From assembly GCF_000737695.1 (NCBI RefSeq), contig NZ_JPRM01000031.1, positions 1 through 61,548 of the forward strand: a stretch of 61,548 nucleotides of DNA, read 5' to 3'. The notes under the pieces are model-generated. The model ran no database searches and was not told the DNA's origin. It was given only the letters and a program-made list of their open reading frames with translations. This stretch comes from Flavobacterium hydatis (lineage in GTDB: Bacteria; Bacteroidota; Bacteroidia; Flavobacteriales; Flavobacteriaceae). Positions 10,201 through 18,934 of this stretch are shown here, piece after piece. Every line of letters starts with the position of its first letter. Within the stretch, counting starts at the first letter, position 1. Position numbers and translations under genes: made by a program.

Positions 10201-11286
10201 ATCTTGTTTTATAACTCCAATAACTTCATCGTTTAAAGATGGTTTACCAGAGTTCTGGCTTAGTAAATTAAATTTAATATCGTTTTTATGATAGTAATTT
10301 AATCCTCCATAATAAGTTCCTAACCAGATTCCGTTTTGATTATCCTTAAAGAAACAACGCACAGAGTTCTGACTAATCGTGTAAGGTTGCGATATTTGAT
10401 GGTAATAATTTGTAAAAGAATTTGTCTTAGGATTAAAAATAGTAAGTCCTTTAAAGGTTCCTAGCCAAATATTTCCTTCGGTATCTTTACCTACACATCT
10501 TATATTATTGTCGGCTATACTGTTAGTTCCTGAGTTGTGTAGGAGGGAAGTAGCTTGCCCGTTCTGGCTATTATATTGGATTACTCCATATCCTTCTGTA
10601 GCTACCCATAATTTTTTTCCATCTACATAAACATCATTAATATAAGGTTTTTTGGCTCCCAGATTAATCTTAACTAATTCGTGTGTATTTGGTTTTAATT
10701 TAAAAAGTCCAACATCTGTTCCTAAAATAATTTGTTGTTGCCAAACTCCGATATAGGCTGTTTTTTTTACCTCGTGTGAGGAAGCATTAAATTTTATTGT
10801 GGTGAAATTTTCGGCTTCGGGAGTAAGCATAAATACATCTCCTGCTATAGATGTTGCCCAGATTCTATGAGCATTATCTTCTGTAATAGACGATATATAC
10901 CATTCGCCAAGACTACGAGGAAGTTTATAGTTAACAAAGCTATCTGTATCGTAATTATAAACACTTATTCCTTGGTTTCCTCCAACCCATAATTGCCCTT
11001 TATGATCTTTGAACAAGCTTCGGATGTAGTAAGATTGTAAGCTGTTTTTAACTCCTTTTATGGGTCTATATACTTTAAATCCTTTGCTATCATACCGATT
11101 TAAACCATCCTGAGTTCCAATCCAGATAAAGCCAAGTTGATCTTGCTGAATCGCAAAAACAGAACTTTGCGATAGGCCTTTATCAACCGAAATATTGCGA
11201 AAATATCGGTCTTGCACCTGAGCGTGGCTTTTTATTGCAAAAAGTACAGTGCATAAAAGGGCTATTATAGCAATCTTTTTCGTCAT
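7225..11286 (-). CDS. Hybrid two-component system sensor/regulator (HTCS)
   Basis: A single 1353-residue protein combining sensor, kinase and DNA-binding regulator, the usual controller of Bacteroidota polysaccharide loci. Order: signal peptide 1-22; about a dozen beta-propeller repeats (pattern D-x-x-G-x-[IL]-W-[IV]-G-T) up to about 690; Y_Y_Y domain about 690-765; membrane segment about 777-803; HisKA with His838 in NVSHELRTP; HATPase; receiver domain with Asp1148 in ISDVMMPELDG; AraC-type HTH in the last 100 residues. It lies between the sulfatase and kduI. It probably senses an oligosaccharide in the periplasm and activates the surrounding operons; the ligand is unknown. Confidence 0.95.
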   Translation of the reverse strand: MTKKIAIIALLCTVLFAIKSHAQVQDRYFRNISVDKGLSQSSVFAIQQDQLGFIWIGTQDGLNRYDSKGFKVYRPIKGVKNSLQSYYIRSLFKDHKGQLWVGGNQGISVYNYDTDSFVNYKLPRSLGEWYISSITEDNAHRIWATSIAGDVFMLTPEAENFTTIKFNASSHEVKKTAYIGVWQQQIILGTDVGLFKLKPNTHELVKINLGAKKPYINDVYVDGKKLWVATEGYGVIQYNSQNGQATSLLHNSGTNSIADNNIRCVGKDTEGNIWLGTFKGLTIFNPKTNSFTNYYHQISQPYTISQNSVRCFFKDNQNGIWLGTYYGGLNYYHKNDIKFNLLSQNSGKPSLNDEVIGVIKQDQKGNFWIGTNDKGVNYWNKNNNTISYYSNSENNPNSLSSNNIKAIAFDDNNNVLIGTHNGGLNLLNPISGLVQRFRHDENNPSSIAGDLVYSILKDHKGRIWVGTRSGLDQFHPETKSFTHIHLDKAGKRPTSDDITFLYEDSKHRIWIGTTNGVTLFYPDNLLFGNIGHGKVSEDIVNCITEDKKHRIWIGTREGLSLYDENQESFISLKTKNDFIKGTIYGIIPDEDNNLWISTNSGLIKFNPDNGSVQTFDESDGLQNKQFNEYSFYKAKDGMLLFGGIKGISYFYPAMIKQQLLPLKLSFTGLEALNKTVAVDDETNILEQHIDQAEELEIGPEYKQFSIFFNTFNYISANRTHYYYKLDGLDKDWQRTDGLKISYSNLPAGKYNLQIKAMGPNGEMSPVRSLKIVILAPWYKTIWFYLLLLVIIGTAAYIAFRMITERIKALQQLKLERIDKERVSYINQVKMDFFTNVSHELRTPLTLILAPLEDLLKSPFADKTSKKKHELMFINAKRLYNLVDQLFEFRKTEMGTRQLKVGKSDLVSFTNEIFESFKPLAEKNHIHYTYHSTETQLIFSFDKDAMEKILFNLLSNAFKYTQSGQSIKVELVKDNDKVFIKVADTGVGISEDDLSKVFDRFYQVNNKEMNLGSGVGLAFTKRLVELHHGEITAESTKEKGSAFTVAIPISESAYINDLRVEDSVYELSMVTDEDLVIEDDFLLGENEILLDEATDGNQIIKLLIVDDNKEILDYLQDYLGKMYEIVVAYNGQMALELLEIQQFDLIISDVMMPELDGLHFCKRVKQNINTSHIPLMLLTAKTETSQQIKGLEMGADDYITKPFSPNLLAAKIANLLRSRKRLKEYYSAGKEMVPENIAFNALDEEFLKQAISIVEEHLADSEFTVDKFSKEIGMSRSNLYLKLKAITGESAMDFIKRIRFKKAVELMQNKRHTIAQITYMCGFNSPSYFSTAFKQYYGCMPSEYLAKLNDEKQS

Positions 11287-11400
11287 GGTAGTTTAAATAA
11301 TTCTTGTTTTTTCTTTGTTTCTTTTCTTTGCACTAAAAATATAATATTTTGCCTGATTTCTGAGCTTCAACCTTATGAGTATTGAATAAACTCATTTTAA

Positions 11401-11470
11401 CCATATAAGCTATTTAAGGTATTATAAGTTTGAAAACTTTACTTAAATGTACTTACATAACTTATATGGT
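11401..11470 (-). repeat. Palindromic repeat, TATAAG family, copy A
   Basis: About 70 bp running from CCATATAAG to CTTATATGG. Its reverse complement matches the unit that occurs three times in tandem at 47553-47798. Internal complementarity allows a long imperfect hairpin. It sits in the 300-bp gap between the HTCS and sulfatase genes. Confidence 0.75.
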
Positions 11471-11505
11471 TTACTTTTATCTATAACCTAATAAAATCAT
11501 TTTGA

Positions 11506-11573
11506 CCATATAAGCCATTTAAGAAATTATAAGTTTAAATATTTTACTTAAATCAGCTTACATAACTTATATG
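11506..11573 (-). repeat. Palindromic repeat, TATAAG family, copy B
   Basis: Second copy of the element, about 35 bp after copy A and in the same orientation (CCATATAAGCCATTTAAG through CATAACTTATATG). With copy A it fills most of the gap between the sulfatase and the HTCS gene. No convincing promoter box was seen between the copies. Confidence 0.75.
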
Positions 11574-11586
11574 TTTACTTTTTTAT

Positions 11587-12966
11587 TTATATTCCTGATA
11601 CGAAGTTGTCTCCATTAGTTTTACACCAATTTTTTAAATAATTACGCATTTCAATTAGTTTCTTTTTATGTGATTTGTTTACTGCGAGATTGGTTATTTC
11701 GCCAGGATCTTTACTTAAATCAAAAAGTTGCTCTTTAATCTCTCCTTTATTGTAAACGATATATTTATAATCTTTGGTAATTACGGCACGACCGCTTATC
11801 CCTAATAACTCTTCGTTATCGGCAAAATCAGTTTCTATAACTAATGTATCACGTAAGTTTAGCGCTGGATTCTCAATTTTTTTACTAATGTCAATTCCTT
11901 TTAAATAATCAGGTTTTTCTACGCCAGTAAATCCACAAATGGTTGGGATAATATCGATTCCATTACAAACTAACATATCATCGGTGCGAGGTTCCCATTG
12001 TCCTATTTTTGAAATGATAAAAGGAACTCTTGAAGCTTCTTCGTATAATATTTGTTTCTGATTCCAACTATGACCCGCATAACCATCACCATGATCTGCT
12101 GTAAAAACTATGATGGTGTTTTTTTCCATACCATATTTCTTTAGCGATGCCAATACCATTTCGATATAATTATCTACTTTTTCGACCAGACGATTATAAG
12201 CCCAACGATATTGTCGCCATTGATCAGCAGTCCAGTTTACAGTAGGATAGGTGCGGGCGCTTACTTTTTGTTGGTCGCGTACAATTTGTGGTTCGTTATC
12301 TGGAATTCTCCAGTTAATCGGCAATGGCGGACACTGATCAACTGGAGGTGTTTTGGCCAATACATCCATTTTTAAATCTTCATCTCTTGCCCATTCGCAA
12401 ATATCATGTGGATTTAAAAATGAAGCTACTAGCAAGAATGGCGTGTTTTTATTCTCTTTGATAAAGCGAGCACAAAATGATGGTGTAGCGGCATCATTAT
12501 AATCCTGAAAAGTGGTGTTTTCGATATATTCAAAACCATGCTGGCTCTTTTTGGTGGTAGGAACGGGTAAATGCCATTTGCCTACATAACCGGTTTTATA
12601 TCCTCCGTTTTGGAATATTTTGCCCATCATTAATAAATCATTTGGCCATTGTCCGTCTTTTTCGGGTGCATTGCCTATAAAACCAGTTTCGTAAGGCATT
12701 TTTCCGCTGAAAATTGAAGCGCGCGATGGTGTACACAGGGGTTGTGCACAGTAGGCTTTGGTAAAACGGACTCCGTTTTGCGCTAGTTTATCCATTGCAG
12801 GTGTATGCAAATCTTTATTTCCGGCAATACTCATGGCATCAGCAGTTTGCTGATCGGTCATGATGATGAGAATGTTTGGGCGTGTTGCTGTTTGAGCAAT
12901 ACTTATTAATGGAAAAATCATTAATCCAAACACATATAAAAGCAATACGTTTTTTCTAAATTTCAT
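11587..12966 (-). CDS. Secreted sulfatase, formylglycine-dependent (S1 family)
   Basis: A 459-residue type I sulfatase with signal peptide (about 1-25) and no lipobox, so periplasmic. The activation motif C-T-P-S-R is at 78-82, with Cys78 the predicted formylglycine, in LCTPSRASIFSGKMP; the N-terminal metal site is TDQQ at 37-40 and the second metal region is TADHGDGYAGHSW. It needs an anaerobic-type or FGE maturase, and none is in the window. Placement after susCD and beside uronate catabolism suggests desulfation of glycosaminoglycan oligosaccharides. The position attacked (2-O, 6-O or N) cannot be told from sequence alone. Confidence 0.9.
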   Translation of the reverse strand: MKFRKNVLLLYVFGLMIFPLISIAQTATRPNILIIMTDQQTADAMSIAGNKDLHTPAMDKLAQNGVRFTKAYCAQPLCTPSRASIFSGKMPYETGFIGNAPEKDGQWPNDLLMMGKIFQNGGYKTGYVGKWHLPVPTTKKSQHGFEYIENTTFQDYNDAATPSFCARFIKENKNTPFLLVASFLNPHDICEWARDEDLKMDVLAKTPPVDQCPPLPINWRIPDNEPQIVRDQQKVSARTYPTVNWTADQWRQYRWAYNRLVEKVDNYIEMVLASLKKYGMEKNTIIVFTADHGDGYAGHSWNQKQILYEEASRVPFIISKIGQWEPRTDDMLVCNGIDIIPTICGFTGVEKPDYLKGIDISKKIENPALNLRDTLVIETDFADNEELLGISGRAVITKDYKYIVYNKGEIKEQLFDLSKDPGEITNLAVNKSHKKKLIEMRNYLKNWCKTNGDNFVSGI

Positions 12967-13042
12967 ATCTACTTATTATTAATAGATTATTTTCTGTGAT
13001 CCTTCAAAATCACAAAACGAATTTAATCATCAATGGTTAAAA

Positions 13043-13089
13043 GGGGTTTTAATTTTGTTTAAAATGATATTAAATTCAATTAAAACCCC
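13043..13089. other. Perfect 12-bp inverted repeat between susD and sulfatase
   Basis: GGGGTTTTAATT at 13043-13054 is perfectly complementary to AATTAAAACCCC at 13078-13089, with a 23-nt loop, in the 173-bp gap between susD and the sulfatase. On the transcribed minus strand it would form a hairpin without an adjacent long U-tract. A partial attenuator, mRNA end protection or processing site are possible readings. Confidence 0.6.
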
Positions 13090-13139
13090 ATATTTTATGC
13101 TTTCAGGCTCTTATTTATGAGCTAGAAATATCCTTTTCC

Positions 13140-15026
13140 TTAATATTTAGGATTTTGGCGTGTAATACTTTTATTTACATCAGTTTCGTTTTGTGGGAAA
13201 GGATATAACTCATGTTTACCACTTACGAAGTTGGCAACAGAAGGATAAAAATAGGTTGTACGAATTAGTTTTACTGCTGTACTTGTTTCGGCTATTTTAT
13301 CTGCCAATATTCCCCATCGTATTAAATCGGCTCTACGCATCCCTTCATTACTAAGTTCCCAAGCTCTTTCTTGTTGTAATGCTTTAAGAAAATCTGCTTT
13401 GCTTAATCCTGTTTTAAGGTTCATTTCGGCAGTTGTTGCTTTTGGTAAAACTCTTGCCACAGCTGTTGCTCCCGAACCATTTCCGTCTACACTGGTAATG
13501 GTTACAATAGGCTCAGATGTATATCCATCTCCTGAACGCAACATCGCAATTGTACCAATACCACCGCTTGCAAGTGTAACTACAGCTGCTGCTGCATCGG
13601 TACCACCGCCACCAGTAATTTTTATTAATACATTGGCTGCCGATTTATATCCTGTTCCTTTGTCTTTTATATCAATAGCAATTCGGCTACCTTGAACATC
13701 AGCTCCAAAAGCTCTTTTTCGTACCTGATTAATAGCATCATAAGCGATAGCATTTGGTCCTTCGTTTAATTCATTTTCAACTTCGGCACGCATTAATAAC
13801 AGGTCTGAATAACGCATGATTACCCAATTTATGTGTGTGTAAACTCTTTCCTGAGTTGAGTTAGTCTGAAATTCTCTGCTCCATTTAGCAGCTGTCCAGC
13901 TTTCGTCTTGTTTTGTAGTCAAAAGTGCTACTTTATTCCCAAGTGCGTTAACAGTATATGTTGCGATAGAAAAATCTCGTCGTTGATCTCCTTCTGTAAA
14001 ACTATTATAAAATGGTTTTGGTACTAAACACCTGCCTATACTTGTAGGATAAACTCCGTTTGATGTTAATGCTCCATTAAAATAACCAACCCAAGATCCG
14101 TTTTCTTTTGCTCCAGCTGAATTAAAAAACGCTACCTGAAATATATTTTCAGTAGGTTCTAAAACGTGTTGACATTGGTTTTTAAAAACTTTAGAATACG
14201 ATGGGTTTAATTTATATGGATTTTGCGCCATAACATCATTGATTTCCTTTTGTGCTAATTGGTAATATTCTTTGTAATTAGCTGGACGTTTCATCGTTCC
14301 GTCTGCGCTTAAAGAATATCCTCCTGCAAACAAAGCTACTCTGGCAAGCATAGATTTTGCAGCCCATTTATTGATGCGTTCATTTACAGGCGTTTGCTCT
14401 GGCAATACAAGTGCAGCTTCTTGCATATCTTTTATAATTTGAGCATATATTTCGTAACGATCTATAAGTGCTCCTTTAAGATTATCTCCTGCTTGCGAGC
14501 TTTTTGTTTTAAAAGGAACATCGCCCCATAAACGCACTAACTCTGAATAGTAAAAACCACGCAAAAATTTAGCCTCACCAATCATTCTGTTTAGTTGGTC
14601 TTTTTCTGCTTGAGTTCCATTTGTATATAATGCCATGTTAGGAATTCTCTCAATGACTACATTTGCTCTATCAACTCCTTCATATAATTTACTCCATACG
14701 AGGTAGAATGTGTTTGTTTGCGAAATTCCCTGATAGTGTGCTACTGTACGCCAATCATCAGAACCTATTCCGCTTAGTTGACCAATATCTGTATCGGCAT
14801 CAAAAGTTAAAGATATATTCCAACCATAACTATCTACAGACGACATGGATTCGTAAACTCCTAATGTTGCCATATTGACTTCATTAATATTAGTAAAAAA
14901 ATTAGCAGTTGTAAAGTAGGAGTAAGGGGTTACTTCTAGTTCTTTTTCGCAAGAATTAAGTGGTAATAGTAGGCAAGTTATCCCAGCTATTACAATTGTT
15001 CTAAAGGAAAATATATGTTTTTTCAT
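13140..15026 (-). CDS. SusD-like surface glycan-binding lipoprotein with an inserted GxGY repeat segment
   Basis: 628 residues; lipoprotein signal with Cys26 in LLPLNSCEKELEV; SusD N-terminal and TPR-like regions through about 440, and the C-terminal family region (LKALQQERAWELSNEGMRRADLIRWG). It captures glycan at the surface together with the SusC channel 16 nt upstream. Residues about 442-530 hold an unusual Gly/Ala/Val-rich insert with two related units (KGTGYKSAANVLIKITGGGG and RSGDGYTSEPIVTITSV) that interrupts the SusD fold just before the conserved C-terminal helix. This makes the protein longer than many SusD members. The insert resembles secreted beta-repeat segments; its role is unknown. 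Confidence 0.92.
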   Translation of the reverse strand: MKKHIFSFRTIVIAGITCLLLPLNSCEKELEVTPYSYFTTANFFTNINEVNMATLGVYESMSSVDSYGWNISLTFDADTDIGQLSGIGSDDWRTVAHYQGISQTNTFYLVWSKLYEGVDRANVVIERIPNMALYTNGTQAEKDQLNRMIGEAKFLRGFYYSELVRLWGDVPFKTKSSQAGDNLKGALIDRYEIYAQIIKDMQEAALVLPEQTPVNERINKWAAKSMLARVALFAGGYSLSADGTMKRPANYKEYYQLAQKEINDVMAQNPYKLNPSYSKVFKNQCQHVLEPTENIFQVAFFNSAGAKENGSWVGYFNGALTSNGVYPTSIGRCLVPKPFYNSFTEGDQRRDFSIATYTVNALGNKVALLTTKQDESWTAAKWSREFQTNSTQERVYTHINWVIMRYSDLLLMRAEVENELNEGPNAIAYDAINQVRKRAFGADVQGSRIAIDIKDKGTGYKSAANVLIKITGGGGTDAAAAVVTLASGGIGTIAMLRSGDGYTSEPIVTITSVDGNGSGATAVARVLPKATTAEMNLKTGLSKADFLKALQQERAWELSNEGMRRADLIRWGILADKIAETSTAVKLIRTTYFYPSVANFVSGKHELYPFPQNETDVNKSITRQNPKY

Positions 15027-15042
15027 TTTAATAAACTTTAAA

Positions 15043-18000
15043 TTATAGTGAGATATTTAAACCTGTAAGAAAGGATTTGCTTCTTGGATAAGCACTAAAA
15101 TCGACTCCTCTTGTTATGGCGCTATTCATAACACTTACCTCTGGATCATACCCTGAATATTTGGTAAATACGTACACATTATTTGCCGTAAAATAAATTC
15201 TCAAGTTTGAAATTTTGGTAGAACTCAACCATTTTTTAGGAAAAGTATATCCTAAACTAATATTGTTGATTCTTAAGAATGAACCATCTTCAATAATATC
15301 ACTATACAAACGTCCTGTGGCATTTCCATTAAATGCTGGGTTGGTTTTTCCGGAGTTAATAGCTGCAAGTTCATCTGGGTTAGTTATACGTTGTCCGCTA
15401 GAATTAATAGTTGTCCATCTGTCGGCGTATACTGCAAACGTGTTTAGGTTTTCCTGATTAAGTCTTGAATTATTAAGCATATTTGCATTATAAATATCAT
15501 TACCTACAGAGAAATCTAAAAATATACTAAGATCTAGTCCTTTGTAACTAAATGTATTGTTTAATCCTCCTGTATATTTAGGATTAGAATCTCCTATTGC
15601 AGTTCTGTCTAGATCATTAATTACACCATCTGGCACTCCGTTTGGCCCGCTAATGTCTTTAAATTTTATAAATCCTGGTTGTACTACAACATTATCAGCA
15701 ACCACACCAGATTTTAAAGTATAAGTATTAAGTGCTGGGTTATAATCGAAATCGCTTACCTGATACAAACCATCTCTTACATATCCGTACATAACTCCAA
15801 CTGGTCTTCCTACTTCTAGTATATAGTCGTTTGCATTAGTGTAACTACTTGTTATTAAAGAGTTCTCGCCTTCGCTTAATGCAAGAACTTTTGTTTTATT
15901 AAATGCGATATTAAAACTTGTATTCCAATTAAAATTGGCATTTCTTACGTTTACAGTATTTAATGTAAATTCTAAACCACGGTTAGAAGTTGCCCCGATA
16001 TTCTGAAACTGTTTCTTGAAACCTGAACTTGCTGGTACACGTGTGTTATAAAGTAAATCTTTAGAACGGTTTTCGTACACCTCGGTTGTAAGTGAGATGC
16101 GTTGTTTAAAAAATCCTAAATCCAAACCTATGTTAGTCGATTTTGTAGCTTCCCATTTTAATAGTGGGTTTGGAATATTATTTTGATACGCCGTAATATT
16201 TGTTTGATTGTTAATAGGGTAGGATCCTGCATTAAAAATACCTAACGCTGCATAATTTGCAATTCTGTTATTTCCTGCTTCACCATAACTTACACGAAGT
16301 TTTAAATCTGAAAATTCAGGTATGCTTCTCATAAAACCTTCTTCGATAATTCTCCATGCAGCAGATACTGAAGGGAAATATCCCCATCGGTTATCAGCAC
16401 CAAATTTTGAAGATCCATCGGCTCTGATACTTGCTGCAAACAAATACTTATTTTTGAATGCATAACTTGTCTTCCCAAAAAAGGATAACATTTTGTCATC
16501 TTCGGCAAATGTTGATGGGATTCCCGCAATTGTACCTAATTGTAATTTATCCCAACCTAAATTAACATCAGAGAAAACACTTGCTGTTGCAGTAATTCCT
16601 TCAGAATAGTTATAAATATATTCTTGTCCTGCTGTAACATCAAACTTATGGTTTTTGGCAAAAGTATTGCTGTATGTAAGGACATTGTTATAGTTTAAGC
16701 GGTTAGATGTGTTATATGTAACTCCGCCATTAGGACCACCGCTTCTTATTGCCTGAATACCTCTGGCATCGTTAAAATATTTATTATTATTGTTATTATC
16801 TGTATAACTAACCAATCCGCGGTATATTAACTTAGGTGTAATATTATACTGAAGTTGAAAACTCATATTAAGAGATTTATTAATCGCCTCTCTTTTCTGA
16901 CTATCAATTGTAATTGATGGACTCTGAAATATTGGTGAATCCTGATTGTCTAATGGATCTACCGTAAGTGTTTTAAGATCTTCGTCTGATCCATTTTTCC
17001 CAATTGTAGGGCGATATTGTAGTAATGTTTGTAACATACTTAATCTTGCATTTCCTCCTTCGCCTGTATCTAATCCTGTTATTTTTTGGTTAGAATAGTT
17101 TACAATCGCGCTTACAGTTACTTTTTTGTTTACATTATGAGTTACTGCCAATTTTGCGATATTTTTTACAGATTCGCTTCCAAGCATAATTCCCTGATCA
17201 TTATTTACAGAATAAAAAGCATTGAAGTTGGTTTCGTTTCCGCCTCCGCTAAAACTTATTTTGTGGTATTGTGTTTCTACAGCATTTCCGAAGATTTCGT
17301 CTTGCCAGTTTATACCCGGTCTGCTTTCGTAAAGCGATGCTAATTCATCAAATGTTCCGTAATTGGTTGTGAATTTCTGCAATTTAGTATCGTCTGTTGC
17401 ACCTTCATACATTAACTGAACATACTCATACGGATTCATCACTTTAAGTTTTTTGGCTATTGTTTTGATTCCTGCATAGGTATCATAACCTATTGTAAGT
17501 TTTCCGCCTTTTGGTTTTTTAGTCGTTACAAGTACAACTCCGTTTGCACCCTGAGCTCCATAAATAGAAGTAGAGGAGGCGTCTTTTAATACATCTACCG
17601 ATTCTATATCTGTTGGATCAAGAAAACCCAATCCGCCCGTTTGTGCCACTCCATCTACAACATACAAAGGTTCGTTACTTTGTGTAATAGATGTTCCACC
17701 TCTTATTCGTAACGAAGGTTCTGATCCTGGTGTTCCATCGGCCATTGTAACCTGCATACCAGCTACACGACCTTGCAAAGCTTGCGCAACGTTTTGTACT
17801 GGCATTTTTGCAATTTCTTCTCCTTTTACAGATGATATTGCTCCAGTAAGATTTTTTCTTGATTTTGTTCCGTAACCTACAACAACTACTTCGTCTAGAT
17901 TATTAGTATCATCAGCTAATTTTGTATTTATAGTTGTTCGGTTTTTAACCTGTACCTCATTCGTTTTTGTTCCCATAAAAGTAAATACCAATGTAGCGTC

Positions 18001-18192
18001 TGGTTTTACTTTAATTTGGTATTCACCATCCATTGATGTAACGGTGCTATTTTTAGTTCCCTTTTCGTAAACTGTTGCTCCAGGCAATGGCAATTGTTGG
18101 CTATCAGTTACAACTCCCTTTACAGTTATATTCTGCCCATACGTAACTTTGCAAGCTAGAAGCAGCAAAAATAAAAATATAGTCCTTTTCAT
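15043..18192 (-). CDS. SusC-like TonB-dependent outer-membrane glycan transporter
   Basis: 1049 residues; signal peptide 1-19; carboxypeptidase-regulatory-like domain about 22-105 (VKGVVTDSQQLPLPGATVYEKGT); the SusC signature DEVVVVGYGTKSRKNLTGAISSV; plug domain to about 230; then the beta-barrel ending in ITRGVDFSAYPRSKSFLTGLNISL, with a C-terminal segment typical of outer-membrane barrels. It imports oligosaccharides delivered by the adjacent SusD. It heads the susC-susD-sulfatase run and probably has its own promoter about 350 nt upstream. Confidence 0.96.
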   Translation of the reverse strand: MKRTIFLFLLLLACKVTYGQNITVKGVVTDSQQLPLPGATVYEKGTKNSTVTSMDGEYQIKVKPDATLVFTFMGTKTNEVQVKNRTTINTKLADDTNNLDEVVVVGYGTKSRKNLTGAISSVKGEEIAKMPVQNVAQALQGRVAGMQVTMADGTPGSEPSLRIRGGTSITQSNEPLYVVDGVAQTGGLGFLDPTDIESVDVLKDASSTSIYGAQGANGVVLVTTKKPKGGKLTIGYDTYAGIKTIAKKLKVMNPYEYVQLMYEGATDDTKLQKFTTNYGTFDELASLYESRPGINWQDEIFGNAVETQYHKISFSGGGNETNFNAFYSVNNDQGIMLGSESVKNIAKLAVTHNVNKKVTVSAIVNYSNQKITGLDTGEGGNARLSMLQTLLQYRPTIGKNGSDEDLKTLTVDPLDNQDSPIFQSPSITIDSQKREAINKSLNMSFQLQYNITPKLIYRGLVSYTDNNNNNKYFNDARGIQAIRSGGPNGGVTYNTSNRLNYNNVLTYSNTFAKNHKFDVTAGQEYIYNYSEGITATASVFSDVNLGWDKLQLGTIAGIPSTFAEDDKMLSFFGKTSYAFKNKYLFAASIRADGSSKFGADNRWGYFPSVSAAWRIIEEGFMRSIPEFSDLKLRVSYGEAGNNRIANYAALGIFNAGSYPINNQTNITAYQNNIPNPLLKWEATKSTNIGLDLGFFKQRISLTTEVYENRSKDLLYNTRVPASSGFKKQFQNIGATSNRGLEFTLNTVNVRNANFNWNTSFNIAFNKTKVLALSEGENSLITSSYTNANDYILEVGRPVGVMYGYVRDGLYQVSDFDYNPALNTYTLKSGVVADNVVVQPGFIKFKDISGPNGVPDGVINDLDRTAIGDSNPKYTGGLNNTFSYKGLDLSIFLDFSVGNDIYNANMLNNSRLNQENLNTFAVYADRWTTINSSGQRITNPDELAAINSGKTNPAFNGNATGRLYSDIIEDGSFLRINNISLGYTFPKKWLSSTKISNLRIYFTANNVYVFTKYSGYDPEVSVMNSAITRGVDFSAYPRSKSFLTGLNISL

Positions 18193-18546
18193 ATTTTTCG
18201 TTTAAACTGGAATAAGTTTTACCCTCTTATTTCCTAATTGATATTATTTAAATTGATATTCAGTTTTGATTTATACTTTTTGTTATTTCTCAAAAGATAT
18301 TCATCAAATAATTTTTCGTGAGCGTTATAGAAACTCTAAATTAGTTTTTATCATAAGTTGGTTTTAGTGGTTAGTTGATGTGGTTATTTTTTATCAATTA
18401 TTAAATTGTTATCGGTTTAAGGAATTATAACAATTTGTTAACTGGGAGAAAAACGCAGGGAAGTTTTGTGCTTGTGTAATAAAAACTGAGGCGTAGTGGT
18501 TTGTTCATTTTGTGGTTATTTAAATTTGATTTTGGTTTAACAAAAA

Positions 18547-18554
18547 CAAATATA
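18547..18554 (-). promoter_or_regulatory. Candidate -7 box upstream of susC
   Basis: On the minus strand TATATTTG fits the Bacteroidota -7 consensus TAnnTTTG, with TTG 16 nt further upstream (18571-18573). This spacing is slightly shorter than usual. If used, the susC mRNA leader would be about 350 nt. Confidence 0.4.
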
Positions 18555-18934
18555 TACATCAAGGATACATCAATGTTTTGAATACGTCCAAAATACTATT
18601 GAATTTGATTAATACGCCCTTTAAACCTAGCAAAACCAAGAAAATACTTAAATTATTCTGGTTGCTTTTTTTGAATAAAACACCGCTATTACTGGACAAT
18701 TTTGAGATAGAAAGTAGGGGAGAATGGTTAAATAAAAATCAATGAAATGTTAAGTTTATTTTACCCAAAAAAGGAATTAAGTACTACTTTTATTGCAATT
18801 TTAACTGAGAATTTGATATTACATTTCTAATATTTATATGGGATTGATTTTTTTAATTCTCTTTAATAATAAATAATTCAAAATTTTAAATAAGCTTGAT
18901 TGGGAATGGGTGTTTTTTGATGAAATGTCTATAA

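Noticed and set aside
13399..13695. 98-codon plus-strand frame with Pro/Ala-rich sequence
   Set aside because: Antisense to the Gly/Ala-rich insert of SusD; biased composition explains the open frame.
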